From assembly GCF_014845095.1 (NCBI RefSeq), contig NZ_NKUG01000077.1:1-64000 (forward strand): a stretch of DNA of 64,000 nucleotides. The letters are read 5' to 3'. The notes beneath the pieces were generated by a model. The model did not search any database. It saw only the letters and a program-made list of their open reading frames with translations, and was not told where the DNA came from. Origin of the DNA: Methylobacterium bullatum (GTDB lineage: Bacteria > Pseudomonadota > Alphaproteobacteria > Rhizobiales > Beijerinckiaceae). Made by a program: the position numbers and the translations under genes. How positions within the stretch are numbered: position 1 is the first letter of the stretch; each line of letters starts with the position of its first letter. Positions 48,768 to 58,390 of this stretch are shown here, one piece after another.

Positions 48768-49151
48768 ATGGCCCTCGATCTCGGCATGCCGATCCTCGTC
48801 GTGGACGATTATCAGACGATGGTCCGCATCATCCGCAACCTGCTCAAGCAGCTCGGCTTCGAAGAGGTCGACGATGCCTCTGACGGAACCGCCGCCCTCG
48901 CCCGGCTGAAGAACCGCAAATACGGCCTCGTGATTTCCGATTGGAACATGGAGCCCATGACCGGTTACGAGTTGCTGCGCCACGTGCGTGCCGACGAGGC
49001 CCTGCGCACCACGCCGTTCATCATGGTCACCGCCGAATCGAAGACCGAGAACGTGATCGCGGCCAAGAAGGCCGGCGTGAACAACTACATCGTCAAGCCC
49101 TTCAATGCGGCGACGCTGAAAAGCAAGATCGAGGCTGTTTGCGGCGCTTGA
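48768..49151 (+). CDS. cheY: CheY-like single-domain response regulator
   Basis: Stand-alone receiver of 127 residues: acidic pocket in ILVVDDYQTMVRII, phospho-acceptor Asp in LVISDWNMEPMTGYELL, switch Thr in FIMVTAESKTENVI and Lys in NYIVKPFNAATLKSKIEAV. These match the CheY group that binds the flagellar switch. The ATG at 48768 begins MALDLGMPILVV; longer upstream frames lack this character. A CheZ gene follows after 55 bases, which supports a chemotaxis role. No cheA, cheW or receptor genes are nearby. Confidence 0.9.
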   Translation: MALDLGMPILVVDDYQTMVRIIRNLLKQLGFEEVDDASDGTAALARLKNRKYGLVISDWNMEPMTGYELLRHVRADEALRTTPFIMVTAESKTENVIAAKKAGVNNYIVKPFNAATLKSKIEAVCGA

Positions 49152-49206
49152 GCCGCAGACCCGATCTCTTTCTTCGGCGACTCACAGCATCGTGGAGCAA
49201 CAAGCG

Positions 49207-49746
49207 ATGGCCATGGCGGAAAAGTCACGGAAGGCCAGCCCTGACCCGGCATCGACGCGACCGTCGCTGATCCGGGAGCTGGTCGAGATCGCCGACTACA
49301 TCGCGCATGTCCGCAGGGAGATCGCGGCCCTGCGGGCAAACGAGCTCACCCGTGACCGTCTGCCGATGGCGCATGAGGAGCTCGGCAGCGTCGTCGAGGC
49401 GACGGCGGGGGCGACGAACTCCATCATGAATGCGGCCGAGGAAATCCTCAGCCTGCCCAACGACAAGAACTACCGCGCCGCCGTCGAGGCACGGATGAAC
49501 GACATCTTCGAGGCGTGCACGTTCCAGGACATCACGGGCCAGCGGATCGCCAAGGTGAGCGAATCCCTGCGCCAGCTCGAAAGCCGCCTCACGCGTTTTG
49601 CCGCCGCGGTGAAGGCGAAGGATGAGGGTGGCGTCGACCCGGCCGAGGTGGAGCGCCGGGTGCGAGCCGAGCTCCTCCTCCTCAACGGACCACAGATCAA
49701 AGGGCCCGCCACCGCCCAGGACGAGATCGACGCCCTGTTCTCCTGA
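49207..49746 (+). CDS. cheZ: CheZ-like protein phosphatase
   Basis: Dephosphorylates CheY-P. The 179-residue helical protein has the CheZ core motif FEACTFQDITGQRI, in which Asp108 and Gln112 correspond to Escherichia Asp143 and Gln147. It also has a C-terminal TAQDEIDALFS resembling the CheY-binding tail. Helical hairpin residues (LIRELVEIADYIAHVRREIA) precede it. The ATG at 49207 has GGAG ten bases upstream; a GTG at 49192 or an ATG at 49213 is possible. CheZ is unusual in alphaproteobacterial chemotaxis, which often lacks it. Confidence 0.87.
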   Translation: MAMAEKSRKASPDPASTRPSLIRELVEIADYIAHVRREIAALRANELTRDRLPMAHEELGSVVEATAGATNSIMNAAEEILSLPNDKNYRAAVEARMNDIFEACTFQDITGQRIAKVSESLRQLESRLTRFAAAVKAKDEGGVDPAEVERRVRAELLLLNGPQIKGPATAQDEIDALFS

Positions 49747-49804
49747 TCGGCGGGTCTCGCCGCTTGGGGCCGATGAGATCCGGGGCCGATGAGATCCGGG
49801 AACG

Positions 49805-50719
49805 CTACCAGATCAGCCGCTCGATGACGGCATCCGGGCGAACATCCTGCCGAGCAAGCCATTCGGACACCTCGCCGAGCGTGTCGTGCTCGGCGAGAAC
49901 GCCGAGTTCCTCTGCGTGGATGCCTCGCGCCACCAGAAGGTTCGGGATGCCGTAGGCCGCCGCCCCTGCGATGTCAGTGCGCAGGGCGTCGCCGACGGCG
50001 AGGACGCGGGCGACGTCCGGCGCGGAGCCACCGTCGAGCTCCGCCGCCATGGCGAGCGCCGCCTCGTAGACGGGGCGGTACGGCTTGCCGGCATAGGTCA
50101 CCGCGCCGCCGATCTCCGCATAGGCCTGCGCGATCAGACCGGCGCAGGGGATGAGCTTCTTCTCGCGCTCGACCACCAGATCGGGATTGGCGCAGATCAT
50201 CGGCACGTCCCGCGCCCGGAACCCGGCCAGCGTCTCACGGTAATCCTCCGCCGTCTCGGTCGTGTCGTCGAACAGGCCGGTGCAGACCACGCGATCCGCC
50301 TCCCCGGCCGCCACGAGGTGGATGTCGAGGCCATCGAAGATCGTGGCATCGCGTTCCGGCCCGAGATGGTGGATGCGCTCGCCCGGATGCTCGGCGATCA
50401 GCCGCCGCGTCAAGTCGCCGGAGGTGAGGATGGCATCGTAGGCCTCCCGCGGCACGCCGTAGCCGTCGAGGATGGTCCGGACGCCGGCCCAGGGGCGGGG
50501 CGCGTTAGAGACGAGGATGACGCGCCGCCGGCGACCGTCCTCGGGCAGGGTGCGGAATCGGATCAGCGCCTCGCCCGCCCCCGCATGGGCCCGCGTCCCG
50601 TCATGCAGGACACCCCAGACGTCGCACAGGATGAGGTCGTAGCGCTCGGCGACGGCGGAAAGCCCGCCCAGAATCGGAACCGCAGCCGAGGATGCGGCGC
50701 GCGCGATCGTTTCGCTCAT
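49805..50719 (-). CDS. HAD superfamily class IIA hydrolase (TIGR01459 type)
   Basis: Phosphatase-like protein of 304 residues with unknown natural substrate. Motif I is LILCDVWGVLHDGTRAHAGA with the nucleophile Asp. Motif II Ser/Thr is in RVILVSNAPRPWAGV, the class-IIA cap lies between, and motif IV is around RVLAVGDALRTDIAGAAAYG with the metal Asp residues. The family is mainly alphaproteobacterial. It is convergent with cheY-cheZ and downstream of the TipF-like gene on the same strand, but no functional link is evident. Confidence 0.88.
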   Translation of the reverse strand: MSETIARAASSAAVPILGGLSAVAERYDLILCDVWGVLHDGTRAHAGAGEALIRFRTLPEDGRRRRVILVSNAPRPWAGVRTILDGYGVPREAYDAILTSGDLTRRLIAEHPGERIHHLGPERDATIFDGLDIHLVAAGEADRVVCTGLFDDTTETAEDYRETLAGFRARDVPMICANPDLVVEREKKLIPCAGLIAQAYAEIGGAVTYAGKPYRPVYEAALAMAAELDGGSAPDVARVLAVGDALRTDIAGAAAYGIPNLLVARGIHAEELGVLAEHDTLGEVSEWLARQDVRPDAVIERLIW

Positions 50720-50836
50720 GAATCTGGCCTGACTGGCAAGGTATCGGGGGCATCGAGAATGGCTGACCGGTTAGGCCGCCCACGCCCTGAAATCAACGCA
50801 GCGCTATCGACGCGCCGGGGTCCGGGCGAGTCTGCC

Positions 50837-52339
50837 TCAGCCGGCGCGGCGCAGGAAATCGCGGAACGGCCGACGCTGCGGCGGCGGTTCCGGATCGTCG
50901 CCGCCGGGTTCTCGGGACGGAGGCGGCGCCGGGGATGGCGCGGCCTGTGGCGGAGCGGCGGCGAGAACTTCGGCCCGCACGGCCCGCGCCGGAGCGAAGA
51001 CGGTGCCTTGCGCCAGCGGCACGTCGAGATCGATGAGATCCGGCACGTCGCTCTCGCGTTCCACCGACTCCGCGACGAGCCGGATGCCGGCCCGGGACAG
51101 GGAGGCGACGAGATCGTCGAGGGCGATATCGGGCATGGCCTGGCGGGAATCGGGACGCAGCAGGAGATCGGCGGGGACCTTGACCTGGCTGACGCCCCGG
51201 TCGGCCAGGGCCAGCGGATCGAGGCGCAGGTCCACGGGACGGTCCAGGGCGAAGCCGACACGACCGCGCAGTTCCGCCAGCGCGCCCGCCTGCTCGGCGT
51301 CTAGGCTGCGCCAGCTCGACTGGGGCAGCGCGATCACGAGGCGTCCCGACAGGCCGGGCTCGCCGACGAGCAGCCGAGGCAGCGTGCGCAGGAAGCCGGG
51401 CTCGAACAGGGAATGCGGCGACAGGGCGTAGGTCACCGCGGCCTGACTGCCGCGCCCGCTGAGATGGCGTGCCACGGTGGCGACCAGGGGAAGCATGCGT
51501 CGATCGAGCTCGGTCGTCCGCCCATGGCGTTCGAGGACCGGCAGGAACAGTTCCGGCTTGAGGATGTCGGCGCCGAGGCGCAGGCGCGCCAGTGCCTCGT
51601 AGGACACGACCTTGCGCTGGGGCAGGGAGACGATGGGCTGGAGATGGACCTCGAGCCCGTCGCCGTCGAAGGCCGCGACCATGACCGCATCGTGGCTCCG
51701 GTCCGGCCGCGCCCGGTCCGTGACGGGCTCGGACCGCTCGAGCGGCGGCCAGGCTCGGGGCACCCAGGGGGTCCCGCCCATCTCGTTGCGGAATGCCGGG
51801 GAAGGCGGCGGGACGACGGGGGCATCGAGGACGGCCTGACGGGAGGCCGGCCGGACGACCGGGGTCGGGGCGGGAGCCGCCGGCGGCGGCGCCTTGAGGC
51901 GGGCGATCTCACCATCCTGCGTGGCGACCACGGCGGCGAGTTCGCGGACGATGCCGCTGAGCAGGCCGATTTCCGCCGTGACTTCCTCGACGGCGGCCTC
52001 CACCGCGGTATTCCCAGCCTGCTTGCCCTGTGCCGGTGCCGGTTCGGCCTCGTCGGCGCGGGCGCGCTCGATCCGCATCTGCTGGTCGGCGATGAGGCGG
52101 GCCACGGTCTCCAGGCGCACGAGGCGTTGCGAGAGAATGTCGAATTCCCCCGAGAGCTTCTCGCAGCGCTGGTCGAGCTGACGCGCCCGGCGCGCGGCCA
52201 GGATGGCGACGAAGCCGCCCATGGCCGCCAATCCGAAGGCGCCGCCGATAGGGGAGATCACTGCGAGCGGCGCCAGGACCACGAACCCGATGAGACTCAG
52301 GAGCCACGGGACCGTGCGTCGGCCGACGATCCGGGCCAT
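50837..52339 (-). CDS. Membrane-anchored degenerate EAL-domain protein (TipF-like)
   Basis: A 500-residue protein with two hydrophobic segments (residues about 11-30 and 32-49), a coiled-coil region (about 52-150), a Pro-rich linker and a C-terminal EAL domain. The EAL triplet itself is present (SYEALARLR, 248-250), as is LVAESVE, but other catalytic positions are lost. The Asn strand reads TYALSPHS, the EITE position reads IALPQ and the DDFG motif reads LDRPVD. It is therefore probably a cyclic-di-GMP receptor or scaffold, like Caulobacter TipF in flagellar assembly, rather than a phosphodiesterase. Confidence 0.82.
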   Translation of the reverse strand: MARIVGRRTVPWLLSLIGFVVLAPLAVISPIGGAFGLAAMGGFVAILAARRARQLDQRCEKLSGEFDILSQRLVRLETVARLIADQQMRIERARADEAEPAPAQGKQAGNTAVEAAVEEVTAEIGLLSGIVRELAAVVATQDGEIARLKAPPPAAPAPTPVVRPASRQAVLDAPVVPPPSPAFRNEMGGTPWVPRAWPPLERSEPVTDRARPDRSHDAVMVAAFDGDGLEVHLQPIVSLPQRKVVSYEALARLRLGADILKPELFLPVLERHGRTTELDRRMLPLVATVARHLSGRGSQAAVTYALSPHSLFEPGFLRTLPRLLVGEPGLSGRLVIALPQSSWRSLDAEQAGALAELRGRVGFALDRPVDLRLDPLALADRGVSQVKVPADLLLRPDSRQAMPDIALDDLVASLSRAGIRLVAESVERESDVPDLIDLDVPLAQGTVFAPARAVRAEVLAAAPPQAAPSPAPPPSREPGGDDPEPPPQRRPFRDFLRRAG

Positions 52340-52622
52340 CGGAATACTCTTACCCTCACGACGATCGAGCGGAGATGCAGGGTCCCGGCCACGGATTCCG
52401 CAAGTCGGGACAGGCTCCGGTTGTCGCCGAGACGACGAGGTCCCACAAGATGGGCGCAGGCTGAGTGAACCGGTTTTTTGCCATGTGTTGCATGAGCTTC
52501 CAAGCTTGGCTTCAGCCAGTCTGGCATCGGCGCGGAGGCCGCCGGGGCCATTGCCCCTCGCGGCGGGAGGAGATTTGGCTCTACATGGGTGCGGGACATG
52601 ACCCAGCGACGGGAGCGGGTGG

Positions 52623-52844
52623 ATGGACGCGAGACGGGTGGACCTGCTGATGCAGGTGGACGGCATGACCTGCGACGGGTGCGCCGAGGCCGTGCGCAAG
52701 GCGATCCTCCGGATCGATCCGGAGGCGCATATCGCCGTCGACCGCGATCATGGGCGGGTGGCGATCACCACCGATGCCCAGTCCCTGACGATCGCCGAGG
52801 CCCTGGACCAGGCCGGCTACACGGCAACGGCGATGTCGGGCTGA
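52623..52844 (+). CDS. Heavy-metal-associated (HMA) domain protein
   Basis: A 73-residue CopZ-like metallochaperone. The metal site is GMTCDGCAEAVRKAI, typical of copper(I) binding, and the ferredoxin-like fold continues through HGRVAITTDAQSLTIAEALD to the end. GGGTGG before the ATG is a reasonable ribosome-binding site. It stands alone between the TipF-like gene (divergent) and ftfL. No copper ATPase is near, so its partner is unknown. Confidence 0.85.
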   Translation: MDARRVDLLMQVDGMTCDGCAEAVRKAILRIDPEAHIAVDRDHGRVAITTDAQSLTIAEALDQAGYTATAMSG

Positions 52845-53077
52845 CGCCGGCCCCATCCACCGTTGCGGGCGATCCATGCGCGATTCCGTGCTTTCAAATG
52901 AAATTTTGCAGACGCGTTGAAAAATTCCGACGCGCTTTTGCTTGCTCCATCGCTCACAGTGATGACAACGGTGAAGCATGGTGCCCGCGGCGCCGATGCC
53001 CGACGCCCCGAACACACGACGTTCCACAATAAACGCCCGCGCGACACGCCATCGCGACGACAGACCGGGAGAGACTT

Positions 53078-54751
53078 ATGCCCTCAGACATCGAGATCGC
53101 CCGCGCGGCAACCCTGAAGCCGATCACGCAGGTGGCCGAGACGATCGGCATTCCGGACGAGGCGCTGCATCATTACGGCCGGCACATCGCCAAGATCGAC
53201 CACGCCTTCATCAAGTCGCTGGAATCGAAGCCCGAGGGCAAGCTCGTCCTCGTCACCGCCATCAGCCCGACCCCGGCCGGCGAGGGCAAGACCACCACGA
53301 CGGTGGGTCTCGGCGACGCGCTGAACCGCATCGGCAAGAAGACGGTGATGTGTCTGCGCGAGCCCTCGCTCGGCCCGTGCTTCGGGATGAAGGGGGGTGC
53401 CGCCGGCGGCGGCAAGGCCCAGGTCGTGCCGATGGAGCAGATCAACCTGCACTTCACCGGCGATTTCCACGCCATCACTTCGGCGCACAGCCTCGCCGCC
53501 GCCCTCATCGACAACCACGTCTACTGGGCCAACGAGCTCAACATCGACGTGCGCCGCATCCATTGGCGCCGGGTCGTCGACATGAACGACCGCGCCCTGC
53601 GGTCGATCACCCAGTCGCTGGGTGGCGTCGCCAACGGCTTCCCGCGCGAGGACGGGTTCGACATCACCGTGGCCTCGGAAGTCATGGCGGTGTTCTGCCT
53701 CGCCCGTGACCTCGACGACCTCGAGGCCCGCCTCGGCCGCATCGTCATCGCCGAGACCCGCGACCGCAAGCCGGTGACGCTCGCCGACGTGAAGGCCACG
53801 GGTGCGATGACCGTGCTCCTCAAGGACGCGCTGCAGCCGAACCTCGTCCAGACCCTGGAGGGCAACCCCGCCCTGATCCATGGCGGCCCCTTCGCCAATA
53901 TCGCCCATGGCTGCAACTCGGTGATCGCCACCCGCGCCGGCCTCAAGCTCGGCGACTACGTGGTCACCGAAGCCGGCTTCGGCGCGGATCTCGGCGCCGA
54001 GAAGTTCATCGACATCAAGTGCCGGCAGGCGGGGCTGAAGCCCTCGGCGGTGGTCATCGTCGCCACGGTGCGCGCCCTCAAGATGCATGGCGGCGTCTCC
54101 AAGAAGGAACTCGGCTCCGAGAACCTCGACGCCCTGGAGAAGGGCTTCGCCAACCTCGCCCGCCACGTGGAGAACGTGCGCGGCTTCGGCCTGCCCGTGG
54201 TCATCGGCGTCAACCACTTCTATGCCGACACCGATGCCGAGCACGCCAAGCTGAAGGAGCTGTGCCGCGACAAGCTCCAGGTCGAGGCCATCACCTGCAA
54301 GCATTGGGCGGAAGGCGGAGCCGGCGCCGAGGAGCTGGCGCAGGCCGTGGTCAAGCTGGCCGAGGGCGAGCAGAAGCCGCTGACCTTCGCCTACGAGACC
54401 GAGACCAAGCTCACCGACAAGGTCAAGACCATCGCCACCAAGCTCTACGGCGCGGGCGACATCCAGGTGGAATCCAAGGCCGCCACCAAGCTCGCCCAGT
54501 TCGAGAAGGACGGCTACGGCAACCTGCCGGTCTGCATGGCCAAGACACAGTACTCGTTCTCCACCGACCCGAACCTGATGGGCGCGCCCTCGGGCCACAC
54601 CATCTCGGTGCGCGACGTGCGGCTCTCGGCCGGCGCCGGCTTCGTCGTGGTGATCTGCGGTGAGATCATGACCATGCCCGGCCTGCCCAAGGTCCCCGCC
54701 TCGGAGGGCATCCATCTCGATGCCGACGGGCAGATCGAAGGCCTGTTCTAG
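53078..54751 (+). CDS. ftfL: Formate-tetrahydrofolate ligase
   Basis: ATP-dependent activation of formate to 10-formyl-THF; in methylotrophic Methylobacterium it channels formate into assimilation through the serine cycle. The 557-residue protein has the ATP loop [69 protein letters not shown] and [19 protein letters not shown]. Length matches the family. GGGAG lies six bases before the ATG. A GC-rich terminator-like hairpin follows directly. The homologue is called fhs in other bacteria. Confidence 0.97.
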   Translation: MPSDIEIARAATLKPITQVAETIGIPDEALHHYGRHIAKIDHAFIKSLESKPEGKLVLVTAISPTPAGEGKTTTTVGLGDALNRIGKKTVMCLREPSLGPCFGMKGGAAGGGKAQVVPMEQINLHFTGDFHAITSAHSLAAALIDNHVYWANELNIDVRRIHWRRVVDMNDRALRSITQSLGGVANGFPREDGFDITVASEVMAVFCLARDLDDLEARLGRIVIAETRDRKPVTLADVKATGAMTVLLKDALQPNLVQTLEGNPALIHGGPFANIAHGCNSVIATRAGLKLGDYVVTEAGFGADLGAEKFIDIKCRQAGLKPSAVVIVATVRALKMHGGVSKKELGSENLDALEKGFANLARHVENVRGFGLPVVIGVNHFYADTDAEHAKLKELCRDKLQVEAITCKHWAEGGAGAEELAQAVVKLAEGEQKPLTFAYETETKLTDKVKTIATKLYGAGDIQVESKAATKLAQFEKDGYGNLPVCMAKTQYSFSTDPNLMGAPSGHTISVRDVRLSAGAGFVVVICGEIMTMPGLPKVPASEGIHLDADGQIEGLF

Positions 54752-54765
54752 CCGGACGCCAGCGG

Positions 54766-54787
54766 CCCCTCCCCTGTCGGGGAGGGG
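54766..54787 (+). terminator. GC-rich hairpin after ftfL
   Basis: Perfect 9-bp stem CCCCTCCCC/GGGGAGGGG with a TGTC loop, 15 bases after the ftfL stop. It has no T-run, so termination may be weak or Rho-assisted. The same motif may belong to a dispersed repeat. Confidence 0.6.
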
Positions 54788-54863
54788 TGCCTGCCCGGCC
54801 TCGCGTGATCCCTCGCCCCGGTTGTGATAGCCGGGTCGGCATGCAGTCCCGCCGGCCCCGCTC

Positions 54864-55550
54864 ATGATTCCCTGGCTCGTCCTCGACACCGCACCGATCC
54901 CCGGGGATGCGGGCCAGTTGCGGCTGCTTCAGCGCGGCACCGAATTCTCGATCCAGCTCGGACATAACGAGCTGATGAACAGCCGCCTCAGCGGCTCGGA
55001 GAAGGCGCTGGCGACCCTCGCGGCGGAGCGGGTCGGAGGCCGCGCGGGGGCGCGTTTCCTCATCGGCGGTCTCGGCATGGGCTTCACCCTGCGGGCGGCA
55101 CTCGATGCCCTGCGGCCCGACGCCGAACTCGTCGTGGCGGAACTGGTGCCGAACGTGGTGGATTGGGTGCGCGGGCCGCTCCGGGATCTGTCGGCCGATG
55201 CGCTGTCGGACCAGCGGGTGACGTTGCGGATCGGCGACGTGGTCGCCGCGATCCGCGCGGACAGTTCGGCGTACGACGCCATCCTGCTCGACGTCGACAA
55301 CGGCCCCGACGGCCTCACCCGGCCCGAAAACGACAGGCTCTACAACGAGATGGGTCTGGCTGCCGCCATGGCGGCTTTGCGGGTGGGTGGGGTGCTGGCG
55401 GTGTGGTCCGCCCATCCCGACAGGCACTTCACCCAGCGCCTGCGCCGGGGCGGGTTTTCCGTGGAGGAGGTGCCGGTGCGGGCCAATGTCACGAGCGGCG
55501 CCCGCCACACGATCTGGCTCGCTTCGAAGTCCGGCCGCGCCCGGCGCTGA
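54864..55550 (+). CDS. Spermidine synthase-like methyltransferase-fold protein
   Basis: A 228-residue Rossmann-type protein related to spermidine synthases. The cofactor loop is RFLIGGLGMGFTLRAAL, the acidic strand end AELVVAELVPNVVDW, and the DxD-like region AILLDVDNGPDGLTRPEN. The Tyr-Asp pair typical of polyamine synthases is not obvious, so it may be a related aminopropyltransferase-like or methyltransferase protein. It follows ftfL after a hairpin and is probably a separate unit. Confidence 0.78.
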   Translation: MIPWLVLDTAPIPGDAGQLRLLQRGTEFSIQLGHNELMNSRLSGSEKALATLAAERVGGRAGARFLIGGLGMGFTLRAALDALRPDAELVVAELVPNVVDWVRGPLRDLSADALSDQRVTLRIGDVVAAIRADSSAYDAILLDVDNGPDGLTRPENDRLYNEMGLAAAMAALRVGGVLAVWSAHPDRHFTQRLRRGGFSVEEVPVRANVTSGARHTIWLASKSGRARR

Positions 55551-55565
55551 AGCCAGAGGAGCGTG

Positions 55566-55784
55566 TCAGGCCGAGTGTCGACCGCGCTCCAGGCGTCGGT
55601 TGAGGCGGGTTACGCCATAGATTTCAGCGAGTTGGCGTCGGGCCGCCTTCACCGGCGCGTCGTCGCGCTCGGTGCGGGCCGCCGCGATGACGCGCAGCGT
55701 ATGCGCCACGCAAAGCTCCAGACGGACCGTGGCTGCACCGTCCGGCGGTCGCCGATCCTGGACCGGATTCTCGGCAATGGTCAT
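55566..55784 (-). CDS. Small protein of unknown function
   Basis: A 72-residue product (MTIAENPVQDRRPPDG at its start) whose remainder is helical and charged (VRLELCVAHTLRVIAAARTE, AARRQLAEIYGVTRLNRRLE). The ATG at 55784 has GAGGGGG eight bases upstream, a good ribosome-binding site. The longer frame to 55976 lacks one. It has no signal peptide and no recognised domain. It is convergent with the spermidine synthase-like gene. Confidence 0.5.
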   Translation of the reverse strand: MTIAENPVQDRRPPDGAATVRLELCVAHTLRVIAAARTERDDAPVKAARRQLAEIYGVTRLNRRLERGRHSA

Positions 55785-55905
55785 GCGGCAAGCCCCCTCG
55801 ATCATGACGAACGGGACCGGGTCTAACTGCGCCATGCGGCGGCCATTGGGTGGAGACTGGGCCACACGGTGACAGCTTGGCCATGGCGCCGACGCGTGGC
55901 GGTGC

Positions 55906-56199
55906 TCAGTCGCGCGTGCTGCCCTCGTTGAACTTGTCGCGGCAGACATATCCGACGAAGCATTTGGCCACGTCACGGGTGAGTTCGTAGGCGGGCTTGG
56001 GCGCTTCCGGCAGGGGGCAGAAGCCGCCGTCGCGGACGATCCTGTCGTAGGTGATCGGCCCCGTGGTCATCACGATGGCGCCGACGCGGTTCACCAGGGC
56101 GGCGGCGTCGGCGCAGAGCATGGCGGGGGTCGCGGGCCGCTCCTGTGCCGAAACAGTGAGCGGAGCCAGGACGATACAGGCGGCGAGCGCGGATCTCAT
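55906..56199 (-). CDS. Small secreted protein of unknown function
   Basis: 97 residues with a signal peptide (RSALAACIVLAPLTVSAQ). The mature part has four Cys (MLCADAAALVNR, GGFCPLPEAP, AKCFVGYVCRDKF), enough for two disulfides. The phrase VRDGGFCPLPEA and the tail EGSTRD give no family name that I know. The ATG at 56199 or at 56214 (five residues longer) may be the start. Confidence 0.6.
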   Translation of the reverse strand: MRSALAACIVLAPLTVSAQERPATPAMLCADAAALVNRVGAIVMTTGPITYDRIVRDGGFCPLPEAPKPAYELTRDVAKCFVGYVCRDKFNEGSTRD

Positions 56200-56321
56200 G
56201 GCACAGGATCTCATGGCGGAGCGATCGTTTCGAGCGGGGTGCCGGGCGGATGCGCCGCCCGGTGGGAGCGGAGGATAGCGCCGGGCGGCACCGCCGCCAA
56301 TCCGCCGGGTGACGCCCTCTC

Positions 56322-56912
56322 TCACGCCGCCCGTTTCAGCGGCTCGGCCGCGGCGGCCACCGCCAGGGTGAAGTCCAGCGCCTCGTCGAGCCCCTCCCGC
56401 CAGAGGGAGATCGGCGTCGGACGGGCCAGGACGAGAGCCCCCTCCGCATCGCCATCGGCCAGGGTCACGACGGCGCCGAGCTTCGTGGCGAGTCCGCGCA
56501 TGGGTCCGTTCCGGCTGAGACAACGGACATGCAGGTCGCGGACGCCGCGGTTGCGCGCCGCCGAGACGATCCGCCGGAAGAGGGCGTGGCCGAGGCCGTT
56601 GCGGCGGAAACCGCGCTCCACGGCGAAGGCCGCCTCCGCGTCGCGGCCGAGGCTCAGCCCCGGCACGGGGCCGGTGAGCGGGCGCAATTCGCCGAGCGCT
56701 CGCAGCGTCCCCTCGACGAAGCCGCCGAAGACCAGCCCCTCGACCGTGAGGGCGCGGGCCGCATACGCGACGGCCGCCGCATCGCTCAGGGCGGCCATGA
56801 AGCGGTTGGCTCTGGTATCGGGGTCGAGCCGCAGGAAATAGGCCTCGACCATGGCACGGTCGCTGGGCCAGAGGCGCCGGACATTCGGTCCGGTCGGAAT
56901 CGTGTCGGGCAT
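56322..56912 (-). CDS. GNAT-family N-acetyltransferase
   Basis: 196-residue GNAT domain protein. It begins VRRLWPSDRAMVEAYFLRLD, a segment seen in the acetyltransferase domain of protein acetyltransferases of the Pat class. The acetyl-CoA loop is FRRNGLGHALFRRIVSAAR (RxxGxG/A). The substrate is unknown. The ATG at 56912 has only a distant GGAG; a longer frame to 57110 is not supported. It is divergent from zapE. Confidence 0.82.
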   Translation of the reverse strand: MPDTIPTGPNVRRLWPSDRAMVEAYFLRLDPDTRANRFMAALSDAAAVAYAARALTVEGLVFGGFVEGTLRALGELRPLTGPVPGLSLGRDAEAAFAVERGFRRNGLGHALFRRIVSAARNRGVRDLHVRCLSRNGPMRGLATKLGAVVTLADGDAEGALVLARPTPISLWREGLDEALDFTLAVAAAAEPLKRAA

Positions 56913-57160
56913 CGTGGTGCCGTACTCCAGAATGACAACGCGCAGGCTGCGCGGGCTCCGGGCGTAACCTCCCTCGAGGAGGCCACCAGATGGCATCGGC
57001 CTCGGTTTTGTGCAACGCAACAAAACGTCATCCCGCCGGCGCGCCACGCTTGATCCCCCCGGCGACGCGCGGCAGACCGGTCTTCGGGCCTGTCGCCGGA
57101 CCGGTTCCATCTACGTGCGCGCGGCCATCGCGCCGTCTCGTATCCGAGGTCGCCATCGTC

Positions 57161-58390
57161 GTGAGTCCCCCCTCAGGTTCCGCCCCGTCCGCCGGTTCGC
57201 AGGGCGGCGATTCTCCTCCCGGTCCGGTCGCGGCACGCTACGACATGCTGGTCTCGTCCGGCGCCATCGAGCGCGACCCGGCCCAGATCCATCTGGTGCA
57301 GGCCCTCGACAGGCTGGTCCAGGATCTCGACCGGCGCAGACGGGCGAAGAAGGGCAGCGCGCTCGGCTGGCTGTTCGGGCGCAGCGGTGACGGAGAAGGC
57401 CCGCCCAAGGGTCTCTACATCTGGGGCTCCGTCGGGCGCGGCAAGACCATGCTGATGGACCTGTTCCACGAGGCGGCGCCGGGCAAGAAACGCCGCGTCC
57501 ATTTCCACGGCTTCCTGTCGGATGCCCATGAGCGCATCCATGCCCACCGGCAGGCACTCAAGGCGGGCACGGCCAAGGGTGACGACCCGATCCCGGTGGT
57601 GGCGGACGCCCTGGCCGACGAGGCGACGCTGCTCTGCTTCGACGAGTTCACGGTCACCGACATCGCCGATGCGATGATCCTCGGCCGGCTGTTCGGGGCG
57701 CTGTTCAAGCGCGGCGTCACCGTGGTGGCGACCTCCAACGTCGAGCCGGACCGGCTCTACGAGGGCGGACTGAACCGCGCGCTGTTCCTGCCCTTCGTCG
57801 CGGAGCTGAAGAACCGGGTCGAGATCCTGCGCCTCGATTCCCGCACGGATTTCCGCCTGGAGAAGCTCGGCGGTGCCTCGGTCTATCACGTGCCCGCCGA
57901 CGAGGCGGCCGAGGCCGCCCTCACTCAGGCCTTCAAGGGCCTCACCGGCAAGGCGAGGGGCAAGCCGGCCACGATCCGGGTGAAGGGCCGCGAGGTGGCC
58001 GTGCCGGAGGAGGCCGCCGGCGTCGCCCGGTTCGGCTTCGCCGATCTCTGCGCCCAGCCGCTCGGCGCCTCCGACTACATGGCCATCGCCCAGTCGTTCC
58101 AGACGGTGATCGTCTCGGGAATCCCGGTGATGGGCGAGGCGAACCGCAACGAGGCCAAGCGCTTCATCACCCTCGTCGATACGTTCTACGACGCCCACGT
58201 GAAGCTCATCGCCTCGGCGGCGGCCGAGCCGACCGGTCTCTACACGGCGACCGAGGGCCGCGAGGCGTTCGAATTCGATCGCACGGTCTCGCGCCTCATC
58301 GAGATGCGCTCGTCGGAATACCTCGCCTTGCCCCATGGGCGGGGGGATTCCGAGGCGAGCGGGTCCAGCTCCGGTCTCGTGGAGACCTGA
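57161..58390 (+). CDS. zapE: AFG1/ZapE-family ATPase
   Basis: Cell-division-associated AAA-like ATPase; in Escherichia it stabilises Z-rings. The product from the GTG at 57161 is 409 residues: Walker A WGSVGRGKTMLMDLFHEA, VHFHGFLSDAHERIHAHRQ, Walker B ATLLCFDEFTVTDIADAMIL, sensor VVATSNVEPDRLYEGGL and FADLCAQPLGASDYMAIAQ. GAGG precedes the GTG by about 11 bases. A frame from 56990 extends upstream but begins outside the family. No partner is adjacent. Confidence 0.9.
   Translation: MSPPSGSAPSAGSQGGDSPPGPVAARYDMLVSSGAIERDPAQIHLVQALDRLVQDLDRRRRAKKGSALGWLFGRSGDGEGPPKGLYIWGSVGRGKTMLMDLFHEAAPGKKRRVHFHGFLSDAHERIHAHRQALKAGTAKGDDPIPVVADALADEATLLCFDEFTVTDIADAMILGRLFGALFKRGVTVVATSNVEPDRLYEGGLNRALFLPFVAELKNRVEILRLDSRTDFRLEKLGGASVYHVPADEAAEAALTQAFKGLTGKARGKPATIRVKGREVAVPEEAAGVARFGFADLCAQPLGASDYMAIAQSFQTVIVSGIPVMGEANRNEAKRFITLVDTFYDAHVKLIASAAAEPTGLYTATEGREAFEFDRTVSRLIEMRSSEYLALPHGRGDSEASGSSSGLVET

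Noticed and set aside
53084-54889. 601-codon open frame on the minus strand across ftfL
   Set aside because: Antisense shadow. The plus strand encodes an unambiguous formate-THF ligase.
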